Shown here: positions 33,546 to 42,818 of the stretch, piece by piece
Numbering within the stretch: the stretch's first letter is position 1
Layout: the number at the start of each line of letters is the position of its first letter
DNA from: Aldehydirespirator sp965117015
GTDB taxonomy: Bacteria; Actinomycetota; Acidimicrobiia; Acidimicrobiales; Aldehydirespiratoraceae
Direction of reading: 5' to 3'
DNA length: 64,000 bases
Assembly: GCA_965117015.1 (NCBI GenBank)
Contig: OZ220747.1
Location: 3,286,001-3,350,000, forward strand
Position numbers and translations under genes: made by a program
The notes under the pieces: model-generated
The model's input: only the letters and a program-made list of their open reading frames with translations
Told to the model about the DNA's origin: nothing
The model's database searches: none

Positions 33546-34748
33546 CTAGCGGGAGGCTCGGGGGTAGCCCAGGCCGAACTGCGAGATCAGGTCGCGCTGC
33601 ATCTCGTTGGTGCCGCCGCCGAAGGTGAGGATCACCGTCGAGCGGTACATCATCTCCAGGCGGGACAGGTACCCGAGCGAGCCCTCCACCACGTAGGCGC
33701 GCTGGCCGTACACCTGCATCAGCTTGCGGTAGGCGTCCACGTAGAACTCGGTGCCCGACACCTTCACCGCCGAGGAGTCGGCCACGAAACCGGCGATGGT
33801 GGCCATGTCGGGCTCGGCCCCGTCGATCCGGTTGGCCACCGTCCAGGCCACCTTCCAGTTGGCCAGGCGCAGGAACTCAAGCCGGGCGGCCACCTCGGCC
33901 AGGTTGCGCTGCACCCACGGCTCGTCGATCACGTACGACCCGTCGGCCCGCTTGGCCGACTTGGCCCACTCCACGCACTCCTCCAAGCGCTTGGTGACCA
34001 TCCCCGACGAGCAGATCGTCACCCGCTCCCGGTTGAGCTGGCTGGTGATGAGGCCCCAGCCCCGGTTCTCCTCCCCGATCAGGGTCGACGCCGGCACCCG
34101 GCAGTCGTCGAAGAAGGTGTGGTTGATGTTGTGGGACGACAGCAGGTCGAGGGGCTCGATGCTGATGCCCGGGGTGTCCATGGGGATGCAGAACAGCGAG
34201 ATGCCCTTGTGCTTGGGGACCTCGGGGTCGGTTCGGGCCGCCAGCCAGATGTAGTCGGCGTCCTTGGCCAGCGACGTCCACGTCTTCTGGCCGTTGATCA
34301 CGTAGGTCTCGCCGTCGCGCACCGCCCGGGTCGTGAGCGAGGCCAGGTCGGTGCCCGCGTCGGGCTCGGAGTAGCCGATGCAGAAGGTGAGCTCGCCGCC
34401 GGCGATGCGGGGCAGGAAGAAGTCCTTCTGCTCGTCGGTGCCGTACTGCATGATGGTCGGGCCGACGGTGTTGATGGTCAGCATCGGTATGGGCGCGCCC
34501 AGCGCCACCGACTCGTCGAACACGATGAACTGCTCGACCGCCGACAGGCCCCGGCCGCCGTACTCGGTGGGCCAGCCGACGGCCAGCCAGCCGTCGGCGC
34601 CCATCTGGCGCACGATCCGGCGGTGCACCGGCCCGGTGCCGTCCTCCGCGCCCAGGGCATCCCTCACGTCGTCGGTGAGCAGATCGGCGTAGTAGGCCCG
34701 CAGCTCGCCCCGCAGCGCCTCCTGCTCAGCCGTGTAACCGATGTGCAT
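33546..34748 (-). CDS. Acyl-CoA dehydrogenase (large subunit type)
   Basis: A 400-residue enzyme. It has CIGYSEPDAGTDLASL, TYVINGQKTWTSLAKDADYIW and the C-terminal LTFGGGTNEMQRDLISQFGLGYP. This TFGGGTNE ending is typical of actinobacterial FadE subunits that pair with a shorter homologue. It introduces an alpha,beta double bond into an acyl-CoA, passing electrons to electron-transfer flavoprotein. The ATG at 34748 is preferred; a longer frame would overlap the divergent methyltransferase gene. Confidence 0.9.
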   Translation of the reverse strand: MHIGYTAEQEALRGELRAYYADLLTDDVRDALGAEDGTGPVHRRIVRQMGADGWLAVGWPTEYGGRGLSAVEQFIVFDESVALGAPIPMLTINTVGPTIMQYGTDEQKDFFLPRIAGGELTFCIGYSEPDAGTDLASLTTRAVRDGETYVINGQKTWTSLAKDADYIWLAARTDPEVPKHKGISLFCIPMDTPGISIEPLDLLSSHNINHTFFDDCRVPASTLIGEENRGWGLITSQLNRERVTICSSGMVTKRLEECVEWAKSAKRADGSYVIDEPWVQRNLAEVAARLEFLRLANWKVAWTVANRIDGAEPDMATIAGFVADSSAVKVSGTEFYVDAYRKLMQVYGQRAYVVEGSLGYLSRLEMMYRSTVILTFGGGTNEMQRDLISQFGLGYPRASR

Positions 34749-34854
34749 CGCCCATGCCCCGCACCCAAACAGTCCTGACCGAACGCTATCGGCATCTTCC
34801 ACCGCCAGAGCGGCGGCAACTACCGTTGGGACCACCGGCCGATCCCCCAGAGCG

Positions 34855-35445
34855 ATGACGGTTACCGAACCAGACCCACTCAAATTGTTCCCCCCGTTAC
34901 CGGAGCGCCGGTTCGACATCATCTACGCCGACCCCCCGTGGGACTACAAGGGCCAGCTGCAACACGCCGGCGCAGGCAACGGCGACAGCGGCGGCGCAGA
35001 GCGCCACTACCCGACTGTCCCGCTGCGAGCCCTGCGCCGGCTGCCGGTGCTCGACGTGGCGTCGGACAACGCCTTGCTGTTCCTGTGGGCCACCAGTCCG
35101 CATCTGGACCAAGCCATCGACCTGGGGACGTCGTGGGGCTTCAACTGGGCGACGGTGGCGTTCGTGTGGGACAAGTGCAAGGTCAATCCGGGCTTCTACA
35201 CGATGTCGCAGTGCGAGCTGTGCCTTGTCTTCAAGCACGGCAAGATCCCCTGGCCTCGCGGTGCCCGCAACGTGCGTCAGCTAGTGCGCGAACCGCGGCG
35301 CGAGCACAGCCGCAAGCCTGAGGAGGTGCGTCACCGGATCGAGGCCATGTTCCCCGCCATGTCCAAGATCGAACTGTTCGCCCGCACCCGTGTGCGCGGG
35401 TGGCATCCGTGGGGCTTGGACGTCAGCGGTGGCGAGCCAGGCTAG
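34855..35445 (+). CDS. MT-A70 family N6-adenine methyltransferase
   Basis: A 196-residue methyltransferase. DIIYADPPWDYKG carries the DPPW catalytic motif at residues 26-29. HYPTVPLRALRRLPV and LFLWATSPHLDQAI follow, as in the beta-class MT-A70 enzymes that methylate adenine N6 in DNA or RNA. The C terminus EEVRHRIEAMFPAMSKIELFARTR is typical too. No restriction enzyme or specificity subunit is nearby, so it looks solitary, as do phage-derived or regulatory methylases. The ATG at 34855 begins close to the family core; an upstream start would overlap the divergent dehydrogenase. Confidence 0.87.
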   Translation: MTVTEPDPLKLFPPLPERRFDIIYADPPWDYKGQLQHAGAGNGDSGGAERHYPTVPLRALRRLPVLDVASDNALLFLWATSPHLDQAIDLGTSWGFNWATVAFVWDKCKVNPGFYTMSQCELCLVFKHGKIPWPRGARNVRQLVREPRREHSRKPEEVRHRIEAMFPAMSKIELFARTRVRGWHPWGLDVSGGEPG

Positions 35446-35499
35446 TAGTCACCTTGCCGTAGCCGGGCCGGTCGACGGGGGTCGACGGATGACAGAGCC

Positions 35500-37863
35500 C
35501 TACTCGTAGCGGGTTCCGTTGGCCTTGATGTAGTCGAGCCAGAGGGATCCGGCGTCGGGGGCCAACTCGCCGGGCCGGTAGGTGACCGCCTCGAGCCGGC
35601 CGGAGTACGGGAACGGGCCGTGGCGCTCGTAGACGTCCCAGCTGACCGGCGAGCGGCGGTCGACGCCGACGTCGATGCCCTCGAACGGCGCCATGGCCAT
35701 GAGCGACACCAGTCCCGGTGCCTCCCCCACGGGCTCACCGTCCACGCTGACGGAGGCGTTCCACACCAGGTTGCCGGGATTCTCCATGGCCAGATGCACG
35801 CTGGAGGCGCCGTCGGCCAGCGACCCACAGTCGAGCACGGTCATGTCTCCGTAGGCGTTGTGGGCCAACAGGAGCCGGTCGTCCTCCACGTACAGCATGT
35901 AGCCGCCGCCCTGGTCGCCGTGGGCGACCAGCACGCCTGTGTCGCCCGGCTGCCAGCTCAGGGCAACGTCGATGTCGAAGCTCTTCTGGAAGATCAGCTG
36001 CTGGGAGCGCCAGCGCTCCAGCGTGGGTGTTCCGGGCCTGAGCGTGGTCTCGGCGGCCAGCTCGTCGTACCACGGCGGACGCAGGATCCTCACCAGCTGG
36101 TTTCCCTCGTCCAGGGGGTACACCTGGTTGGCCCACGCGGCCCGGTCCCAGGCCTGTTGCATGTCGTCCAGCCGGTCCGGATGCTCGGCGGCCAGATCGC
36201 GGGTCTCGGTCGGGTCCTCGGTCAGGTTGTGCAGCTCCCACCGATCCTGGCTGAAGGGCCGTCGGGGCCGGTGACAGGTCACCACCGACCAGCCGTCGCG
36301 GTAGAAGCCCCGGTGCCCGAAGTTCTCGTAGTACTGCTCCGGATGGGTGGACGGCGCGGCCGCGTCCGTGATCGTGGCGGCGAAGCTGGCACCGGCTGGA
36401 TCCGGCGCGGGCACACCATGACGCGCCGCCGGCACCTCCACCCCGCACAGCTCGGCCAGGGTCGGGAACACATCGGTCACGTGCTGGTACTGGGTTCGCA
36501 CCCCGCCGGCCGCCACGCCGCCGGCGCCGGAGAAGCGGGCCGGCCAGTTGAGGATGAACGGCACGCTGTGGCCGCCCCGATGGGTGTTGATCTTGTAGAG
36601 CCGGAACGGCGTGCACGACACCATGGCCCAGCCCATCGGGTAGTGGGCCAGCGTTCGGGGCCCTCCCAGCAGGTCGAGACGCTCGTAGTCGGTGTCGACC
36701 ACCTCCAGGTCGGTGGTGCGCACCTGGGAGAGCAGGGTGCGGAAGTAGGCCGATGTGCCGGTGTACTGGCCCTCCCGGGAGCCGCCGTTGTCGCTGGTGA
36801 ACAGCACGATGGTGTTGTCCCACTCCCCGATGGCCTCGAGGTGGCGGCGCAGGCGGCCGAAGTTGCGGTCGACGTTGTGCACCATCCCCGCGTACACCTC
36901 CATGTAGCGGGCGAAGAGCTCCTTGGACCGGTCGTCGAGATCGTCCCAGGGGCCGACCTCGTGCTGCTCCTCGGTGTTGCGAGGCGGCAGCACCGTGCCG
37001 GGCGGAACCACACCCAGCTCCTGCTGGCGCTCGAACCGCTTCTCCCTCAGCTCATCCCAGCCCGCGGCGTAGCGGCCCCTGAACCGTTCGATGTCGGCGG
37101 CGGGGGCCTGCAACGGGGCATGCACCGCGCCGTGGGCGAAGTACATGAAGAACGGCCTTATCGGGTGCGAATTCCGTAGCTCGTCCACCATCCGGATGGC
37201 CTGGTCGGTCAGGTCGTCGGTGAAGTAGTAGCCGTCGGGATAGCGCTCGACATCGATGTGGTGGTTGTCCGCGAAGAGGCGGTGGGGATGGTGGAAGTTG
37301 GTGAAGGCCTCGAGGATGCCGTAGTAGCGGTCGAAGCCCCGCTGCAGGGGCCAGCTGGCCTTGGGGGCACCGTCGCTGAGGTGGGCCTCCTTGGTGAGAT
37401 GCCACTTGCCGAGCATGAACGTCGCCCAACCCGCGTCGCGGAACGTCTCGGAGATGGTCACCGCGTTGTCCCGCAGCTCGTGGCTGTAGCCCGGAAACCC
37501 AGGATCGCTGTGGGCCACCTGGGCCATGCCGGCCATGTGGGAGTTGAGCCCGGTCAGCAGCGACGCCCGCGTCGGCGAGCACATGGGGTTGACGTGGAAG
37601 TCGGTGTAACGCAGTCCCTCCGCCGCGAGCTGATCCAGTTCCGGGGTGTCGATCTCGGATCCGTAGCAGCCCAGATCGGAGTAGCCGAGGTCGTCGGCCA
37701 TCATCACGATCACGTTCGGCGCCCCTGACGGAGGGATCACCGGCTCAGGCCAGTGGGGCTCAGAAGTCGAGAAGATCTTGCCGACGGTTCCCTCGAAGCC
37801 CGCGTAGGGCGCGGTCGGATCTACTGCGCCGGGGCTCTGAGCCCCGGAGGAGGTGCCCGTCAC
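35500..37863 (-). CDS. Type I sulfatase (arylsulfatase family)
   Basis: A 787-residue sulfatase. The formylglycine signature CSPTRASLLTG puts the modified Cys at residue 95. Metal ligands lie in VIVMMADDLGYSDLG (Asp57/Asp58) and LFTSDNGG, and the GKWHLT segment contributes the active-site Lys/His. After residue about 600 there is a beta-rich extension, seen in many long arylsulfatases, that may bind substrate. No signal peptide is evident, so it may act in the cytosol. The GTG at 37863 overlaps the amidohydrolase stop (GTGA), so the two are one operon. No formylglycine-generating enzyme or sulfate transporter is in the window. Confidence 0.9.
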   Translation of the reverse strand: MTGTSSGAQSPGAVDPTAPYAGFEGTVGKIFSTSEPHWPEPVIPPSGAPNVIVMMADDLGYSDLGCYGSEIDTPELDQLAAEGLRYTDFHVNPMCSPTRASLLTGLNSHMAGMAQVAHSDPGFPGYSHELRDNAVTISETFRDAGWATFMLGKWHLTKEAHLSDGAPKASWPLQRGFDRYYGILEAFTNFHHPHRLFADNHHIDVERYPDGYYFTDDLTDQAIRMVDELRNSHPIRPFFMYFAHGAVHAPLQAPAADIERFRGRYAAGWDELREKRFERQQELGVVPPGTVLPPRNTEEQHEVGPWDDLDDRSKELFARYMEVYAGMVHNVDRNFGRLRRHLEAIGEWDNTIVLFTSDNGGSREGQYTGTSAYFRTLLSQVRTTDLEVVDTDYERLDLLGGPRTLAHYPMGWAMVSCTPFRLYKINTHRGGHSVPFILNWPARFSGAGGVAAGGVRTQYQHVTDVFPTLAELCGVEVPAARHGVPAPDPAGASFAATITDAAAPSTHPEQYYENFGHRGFYRDGWSVVTCHRPRRPFSQDRWELHNLTEDPTETRDLAAEHPDRLDDMQQAWDRAAWANQVYPLDEGNQLVRILRPPWYDELAAETTLRPGTPTLERWRSQQLIFQKSFDIDVALSWQPGDTGVLVAHGDQGGGYMLYVEDDRLLLAHNAYGDMTVLDCGSLADGASSVHLAMENPGNLVWNASVSVDGEPVGEAPGLVSLMAMAPFEGIDVGVDRRSPVSWDVYERHGPFPYSGRLEAVTYRPGELAPDAGSLWLDYIKANGTRYE

Positions 37864-39071
37864 GGCTTGAAGAAGGCGGGGCTGGTGGCCTTGGCCGGGA
37901 TCTCCGCCAGCGGGGTGGCAACCTGCTCCACGCTGGGACCGTGCTCGGCGGCCAGCGGGGCCAGCCGGTCGAGGTCGAAGCCGTACAGGTCGGCTGCGTT
38001 GCCGCCCAGCAGCGCCCTCATCTCGCCGGCGTCCCAGTCGCTGAACGCACGCTGGAGGCTCTCCAGAGAGTACGGGTAGGTGCCCTCGTGGTGGGGGTAG
38101 TCGCTGCCCCACATCACCTTGTGCACACCCACCTTGCGGATCGCGGCCGCCTCGCCCGGCGACGGGAAGCTGGCCCCGATCCACACGTTGCGGTCGAAGT
38201 ACTCGGTCGGCTTCATCGGCAGCACGATGTCGGCCGCGAAGCCGAGTTCGCCGACGCGGCCGTGGCGCATCTGGCGGTGGTAGCCGTCCATGCGGCGCAG
38301 CTCCTCCACCAGCCAGGCCACCCCCTGCTCGGTCATCACGTAGCGCAGGCTCGGGAAGCGCTCGAACACGCCCGACATGATCAGGTGGGCCAGGTTGCGG
38401 TGCGAGTAGAACGGCACCTCCATCAGGAAGATCACCCCGGCGGCGGGCGCCTTGCCGTAGTCGGGCCCGCCGTTGCCGCCGTGCTGGGTCATGATCAGGT
38501 CGAGGTCGGCGGCCGCGGCCCAGAGCCGGTCCCATCGGGGATCCCAGTAGCCGGGGAGCTCGCTGTCGGGTGGGACGTGGGGCAGCAGGAAGCTGCGGAA
38601 CCCCTCAGCTGCGGCCCACTCCAGGGTGGCCACCGCATCGTCGAGGTCCTCGGCGAAGACCTGGGGAAGCCCGCAGCGCTGGTCGGGGTAGCGGGCACAC
38701 CAGTCGCGCAGCCAGCGGTTGTGGGCGGTGATCCCCGCGAAGCGGCGCTCGTAGTCGGCCCGGTCCGACGGGGGCCGGGCGATCAGGGAACCGGTGGGAT
38801 AGAAGGGAGGGACCGTGTTGGGGAACGTGATCTCGGCCACGACGCCATCGGCGTACTGCTCCGAGAGCCTCCGGTCGTCGTCCCAGTTGCGGGACCGACC
38901 GTCGTCCTGCAGGTCGCGGTAGGGGTTGCGGTAGGCGCCCCTCCACTCCTTGAACTCGCCCCGCCAGGCCGGGTCGAGATACTCCTCGTAGGCGGCCATG
39001 TTGCCGCCGGCATGGCAGTCGGCGGAGATGATCGTGTAGCGGTCCCCGACAGCGTTGTGCGGCTCGCTCAT
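37860..39071 (-). CDS. Amidohydrolase 2 family metal-dependent hydrolase/decarboxylase
   Basis: A 403-residue barrel enzyme of the aminocarboxymuconate-semialdehyde decarboxylase/amidohydrolase-2 family. The metal-binding start is seen as ISADCHAGG (Asp18, His20). LIMTQHGGNGG in the middle and MWGSDYPHHEG near the end supply the later His and Asp. Family members decarboxylate or hydrolyse aromatic and other carboxylates. The ATG at 39071 overlaps nothing upstream, and the gene is translationally coupled to the sulfatase, so the pair may act in sequence on a sulfated aromatic or sugar compound. Confidence 0.87.
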   Translation of the reverse strand: MSEPHNAVGDRYTIISADCHAGGNMAAYEEYLDPAWRGEFKEWRGAYRNPYRDLQDDGRSRNWDDDRRLSEQYADGVVAEITFPNTVPPFYPTGSLIARPPSDRADYERRFAGITAHNRWLRDWCARYPDQRCGLPQVFAEDLDDAVATLEWAAAEGFRSFLLPHVPPDSELPGYWDPRWDRLWAAAADLDLIMTQHGGNGGPDYGKAPAAGVIFLMEVPFYSHRNLAHLIMSGVFERFPSLRYVMTEQGVAWLVEELRRMDGYHRQMRHGRVGELGFAADIVLPMKPTEYFDRNVWIGASFPSPGEAAAIRKVGVHKVMWGSDYPHHEGTYPYSLESLQRAFSDWDAGEMRALLGGNAADLYGFDLDRLAPLAAEHGPSVEQVATPLAEIPAKATSPAFFKP

Positions 39072-39117
39072 GTGCTGAAGTGTACGCTGGCCGCCCCGCA
39101 GATAGTTCGGAGCCGCC

Positions 39118-40350
39118 ATGGTCTCGGTCGACATGCGCACCCGGCTCGACGCCGACGTGGTCCTCATCGATCCCGTCACGTTCGTCGCCGACGAATTGCC
39201 CGACCTCCTCGGCCGCAACGGCCGTCTCGCAGCCCACGGAGCGGCTCTGGTGGGAGCCAAGGCTCTCGGGATCGACGTGGAGGGCACCTGCTTCACGCTC
39301 GTGCCGACCGAACACACCGTCGAACTGCGCGGCGGCACCGCCGATGCCCGGGTCGTGGTGGAGCTGGACCGGAACTCCTTCAGCGACCTAGTGCAGGACC
39401 TGCAGACGCCCCAGACCCTGGCCACCTCCCTCGTCACCCGCCTGCCCATGGCCGACCACTTCCGCTGGCTCAAGTGGTGGCCGGTGCTGCGGGCCATCAT
39501 CGACGGCCGGCCCGTCCACGCGCCCGGCGACATCGACTTCCGCGACTGCGACGGCCGGCCCCTCGATCTGGGCCGGCGCTTCACGCCGGAGGACGACGAC
39601 GCCGAGATAGCCCATTTCCTGGGCGAGGCCGGCTTCCTGCACCTGGAAGGCTGGTGGCCCACGGAGATGATGGCCGAGATCTCCTCCGACATGGACCGGG
39701 CCCTGCCCGGCTACCAGCCCGACGACGGCCGCAGCTGGTGGGCGACGACCGGGGACGGGTCGAACCGCTGCGTGCGGATGCGCTACTTCCAGGAGCACTC
39801 GCCGGCCGCCGACGAGCTTCTCGGCGATCCACGACACGCCCGCATCGGCGCCCTCACCGCCGACGGCCACGTCGCCCGGACCCGGGTCCACGGCGAGAAC
39901 GCCATCGAGGCGCTGGTGAAGCCGCTCGACGTGGTGTCGGGCATCTCCGATCTTCCGTGGCACAAGGACTGCAGCCTGGGACGACACAGCTACGACTGCT
40001 GCGCGATGACGACGGGGATCTCGGTGACGGGCGCCGATGACCGCTCGGGCCAGTTGGCGGTGGTGGCCGGCTCGCACCGGGCCAACGTTCAGCCCAACTT
40101 CATCCACCCCTACCTCGATCTTCCCGTCGTGCCGCTCCCGACAAGGGCCGGAGACGTCACGGTGCATCTGAGCTGCACGCTCCACATGAGCTACGCGCCT
40201 GTCGACCGCGAGCGCCGGGTGATGTACACCGGCTTCTCGCTGCCGGGCGACCGGGGCAACACCATCGGCGCCGACCTCGGGTCGGTGCGAGAGAACGCCC
40301 ACCACAACGTGAGCCAGACGCCGGCCGCGCTCCAGCACTCGAAGGTCTAG
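39118..40350 (+). CDS. PhyH-like Fe(II)/2-oxoglutarate dioxygenase with N-terminal extension
   Basis: A 410-residue protein. The C-terminal two thirds have a PhyH fold with HxD in LPWHKDCSLG, the distal His in HLSCTLHMS and a later RRVMYTGFSL where the 2-oxoglutarate Arg is expected. The first 150 residues contain a compact alpha/beta stretch (FTLVPTEHTVELRGG) that could be an SCP2-like lipid-binding domain; this is tentative. It is divergent from the sulfatase/amidohydrolase operon, with 46 bp between starts, and 37 bp before the lactonase gene. Hydroxylation of a bulky carboxylate is plausible. Confidence 0.77.
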   Translation: MVSVDMRTRLDADVVLIDPVTFVADELPDLLGRNGRLAAHGAALVGAKALGIDVEGTCFTLVPTEHTVELRGGTADARVVVELDRNSFSDLVQDLQTPQTLATSLVTRLPMADHFRWLKWWPVLRAIIDGRPVHAPGDIDFRDCDGRPLDLGRRFTPEDDDAEIAHFLGEAGFLHLEGWWPTEMMAEISSDMDRALPGYQPDDGRSWWATTGDGSNRCVRMRYFQEHSPAADELLGDPRHARIGALTADGHVARTRVHGENAIEALVKPLDVVSGISDLPWHKDCSLGRHSYDCCAMTTGISVTGADDRSGQLAVVAGSHRANVQPNFIHPYLDLPVVPLPTRAGDVTVHLSCTLHMSYAPVDRERRVMYTGFSLPGDRGNTIGADLGSVRENAHHNVSQTPAALQHSKV

Positions 40351-40387
40351 ATGGCGGCACGACGCTGTCCGAGCAGCGAGGAATGAG

Positions 40388-41266
40388 ATGATCAACGCAG
40401 AGGTCGTTCATGCCGCCGAGGCAAGTCTGGGCGAGGGCTGCGTGTGGTCGCCGGTGGAGAACCTGCTCATCTGGGTCGACATCAACGGCCAGGCCGTGCA
40501 TCGCTTCGATCACAACACGGGCCAGCCGGTGGGGCTGTGGCGCTACCCGGACATGGTCGGCAACGCCGCCCCCCGTGCCGGCGAAGGGCTGGCCCTCGGC
40601 CTGGGCCCCTCGGTGGCGCTCACCGACCAGGTCGGCGCGATCGAGACCGTGCTCGAACTGCCCGGCGAACCCGAGTCGAACCGGAGCAACGACGGCGCGG
40701 TCGACCCGCGGGGCCGGCTGTTCCAGGGGACGATGAGCCACGCCGAGCCCGGAGCGCCTGTGGCTTCGCTGTACCGGGTGGACGGCGACGGCACGGCCCG
40801 GCGGGTGCTCTCCGACGTGATGATCTCCAACGGCATCGGCTGGAGTCCCGACCAGTCCACGATGTACTACATCGACACGCTGACGTTCCGGGTGGACCGC
40901 TTCGACTACGACCCTGATTCGGGCGAGATCGAGGGGCGGCGCCCGTTCGTGACCTTCGACGGCACCGCGGGCGCGCCCGACGGCATGACGGTCGACGCCG
41001 ACGGCTGCCTGTGGGTGGCGATGTTCGGCGGCTACCACGTGCAGCGCTTCTCACCCGACGGTGAACAACTCGAGGCCGTGATCACTCCGGGCTCGCCCCA
41101 GGCCACCTGCTGCTGCTTCGGCGGTCCCGACCTCGACACGCTCTACATCACCACCGGGCGCGAGCCGATCGCCGGCGTCAGCACCGAGGGCGAGCCCAAC
41201 GCCGGGGCGCTGTTCGCCGCCGACGTCGACGCGGTAGGGCAGCCCACCAACCTGTTCGCCGGTTGA
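40388..41266 (+). CDS. SMP-30/gluconolactonase-like calcium-dependent lactonase
   Basis: A 292-residue six-bladed propeller. The N-terminal SLGEGCVWSPVENLLIWVDI has the metal-binding Glu, SNRSNDGAVDPRGRLFQGTM the central Asn/Asp, and MISNGIGWSPDQSTMYYIDT plus GAPDGMTVDADGCLWVAMFG the conserved later blades. It hydrolyses lactones such as gluconolactone or other sugar acid lactones. It follows the dioxygenase gene by 37 bp and may be co-transcribed. The sugar is not determinable. Confidence 0.93.
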   Translation: MINAEVVHAAEASLGEGCVWSPVENLLIWVDINGQAVHRFDHNTGQPVGLWRYPDMVGNAAPRAGEGLALGLGPSVALTDQVGAIETVLELPGEPESNRSNDGAVDPRGRLFQGTMSHAEPGAPVASLYRVDGDGTARRVLSDVMISNGIGWSPDQSTMYYIDTLTFRVDRFDYDPDSGEIEGRRPFVTFDGTAGAPDGMTVDADGCLWVAMFGGYHVQRFSPDGEQLEAVITPGSPQATCCCFGGPDLDTLYITTGREPIAGVSTEGEPNAGALFAADVDAVGQPTNLFAG

Positions 41267-41397
41267 CGATCCAGCGGGAGGGCCTGCGAGGCCGCGTCCC
41301 CGGACGGTGACTTTGGGCACACCGCGGCCTCTTGGCCCGCTCGGCTGCGTATATTCGGGTTCGCCCCCCGGTTGCTTTCGAAAGGTCCGCTCCCGCG

Positions 41398-41991
41398 ATG
41401 ACGATCGAGCAAGCCCCCCTCCCCTATCCGCTCGACGGGCTCGCACCCCATATCTCCGAGCGCACCATGAGCTTCCACTACGGCCGCCACCACGCCGGCT
41501 ACGTGGCCAGCGTCAACAGCACGATCGCGGGGACGGCCCTTGAAGGCGCCTCGCTGGAGGACATCGTGGCCGCGGCCGATGTGCCGTCGGCACTGTTCAA
41601 CTGCTCGGCCCAGGCCTGGAACCACGCCTTCTACTGGGACTCGATGAGTCCGGGGGCCGTTGAGGCGCCCTCGGGCGAGCTGCTGGCCGCGCTGGAGCGC
41701 AGCTTCGGATCCCTCGACGCCTTCAATACCCAGTTCGCGACGGCCGCGGTGGGGAACTTCGCGTCGGGCTGGACCTGGCTGGTGTCGGGTGCCGATGGCC
41801 TGAACATCGTCAACACCGACGACGCCGACACGCCGCTGCGCCACGGCCAGCGGGCGCTGCTGACGATCGACGTGTGGGAGCACGCCTACTACCTCGACTA
41901 CCAGAACGCCCGACCCGCCTACGTGGACGCCTTCATAGAGCACTTAATCAACTGGGAGTTCGCCTCCGCCAACTACGCCCTCGGCGGCTAG
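41398..41991 (+). CDS. Superoxide dismutase [Fe or Mn]
   Basis: A 197-residue SodA/SodB-family dismutase. Metal ligands are His27 (SFHYGRHHAGY), His76 (AQAWNHAFYW), Asp158 and His162 (IDVWEHAYYLDY). Gln72 in the SAQAWNH segment is the Fe-type position, which favours iron or a cambialistic enzyme. It lacks a signal peptide, so it is cytosolic. The ATG at 41398 follows a weak GAAAGG 10 bp away; an upstream in-frame start at 41332 would add unconserved residues. It ends in a hairpin. Confidence 0.96.
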   Translation: MTIEQAPLPYPLDGLAPHISERTMSFHYGRHHAGYVASVNSTIAGTALEGASLEDIVAAADVPSALFNCSAQAWNHAFYWDSMSPGAVEAPSGELLAALERSFGSLDAFNTQFATAAVGNFASGWTWLVSGADGLNIVNTDDADTPLRHGQRALLTIDVWEHAYYLDYQNARPAYVDAFIEHLINWEFASANYALGG

Positions 41992-42007
41992 CCCGCCATC
42001 AGGCGGG
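41992..42007. terminator. Bidirectional terminator-like hairpin after superoxide dismutase
   Basis: CCCGCC (41992-41997) pairs with GGCGGG (42002-42007) around ATCA. It contains the stop codon of the convergent minus-strand gene. It is short, lacks a T run, and is supported mainly by position. Confidence 0.45.
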
Positions 42008-42718
42008 TGACGGCAAGGCGAATCCGCGGACGGCGATGATCGCGTTCGGGCGATAGCGGCTGTACGCGTTGCCGCCCAGGCTCTGGCTCATGAGCCCGTT
42101 CTCGAGGCTCCACCCTGCGGCCGTGCCGCTGTCCAGCTGCCGGTCATAGTCCCAGGCGATTATGGGGGCGTCGACGTAGCGGGCGTAGTAGGTGGTGTTC
42201 GGGGCCAGGATCGTGCCGGGCGGCGCGGTGAACGTCACCGGCTCACAGGTCGGCACCGGCGGCGGGGAGATCAGTCGGTACAGCATCTGGTCGGGCCGGT
42301 AGGTGATGACGGTGCCCTTCTGGGTCCAGATCTCCATGCTGGCGTGGTCGCTGGGAACCTCCAGCACCACGCTGATCTCCGACAGCATGTAGCCGGCTGG
42401 GTTGCCTCCGGTGGTGAACCCCTGGAAGGCGGTGCCGCCACGGGTCCGGTGCCCGATGCCGTCGATCTGGCCGCGGTTCGAGACGAGCGTCTCCTGGGCG
42501 CTGTCCACCGGCAGTGCAGTCGTCTCCCGGGCTGGGCCGCTGGTGCCGTTACCGTCGGCGTAGGTGTTGCAGTCGATCTCAGGGTTCAGCGGGTCTGGTC
42601 CTGGGAACTCGTCCGAGTTGGCGAACGCCGACGCGGGCGCCCAGGCAACAGCCAACGCGCAAGCCGCCAGCACTCTCAGCAGGGTTGATGGGCGAGGAGA
42701 GTCTGTTCGTCGTTGCAT
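41999..42718 (-). CDS. Exported protein of unknown function, choice-of-anchor-like
   Basis: A 239-residue protein beginning MQRRTDSPRPS, with a hydrophobic signal segment LLRVLAACALAVAWAPASAFA that should be cleaved near residue 34. The mature part is beta-rich and includes PPGTILAPNTTYYARYVD and ISVVLEVPS, which recall the choice-of-anchor and autotransporter-like extracellular beta-sandwich repeats of actinobacteria. I cannot assign a named family. Two other in-frame starts lie within 15 bp upstream (42733). It has a Cys pair (residues about 50 and 158) that could form a disulfide. Confidence 0.6.
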   Translation of the reverse strand: MQRRTDSPRPSTLLRVLAACALAVAWAPASAFANSDEFPGPDPLNPEIDCNTYADGNGTSGPARETTALPVDSAQETLVSNRGQIDGIGHRTRGGTAFQGFTTGGNPAGYMLSEISVVLEVPSDHASMEIWTQKGTVITYRPDQMLYRLISPPPVPTCEPVTFTAPPGTILAPNTTYYARYVDAPIIAWDYDRQLDSGTAAGWSLENGLMSQSLGGNAYSRYRPNAIIAVRGFALPSPA

Positions 42719-42818
42719 GGCCATGGTGACCAATACTTGGCCGGACTATGCCACTGGCTTTCTCAAGAGCTGGCTGCCTGGTGGGGCCACAAAACATATT
42801 CTAAAATCATGTAAATGC

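Noticed and set aside
37864..38535. A much longer sulfatase with an extra N-terminal part
   Set aside because: The extra 220 residues are Arg/Pro-rich shadow sequence of the amidohydrolase gene in another frame.
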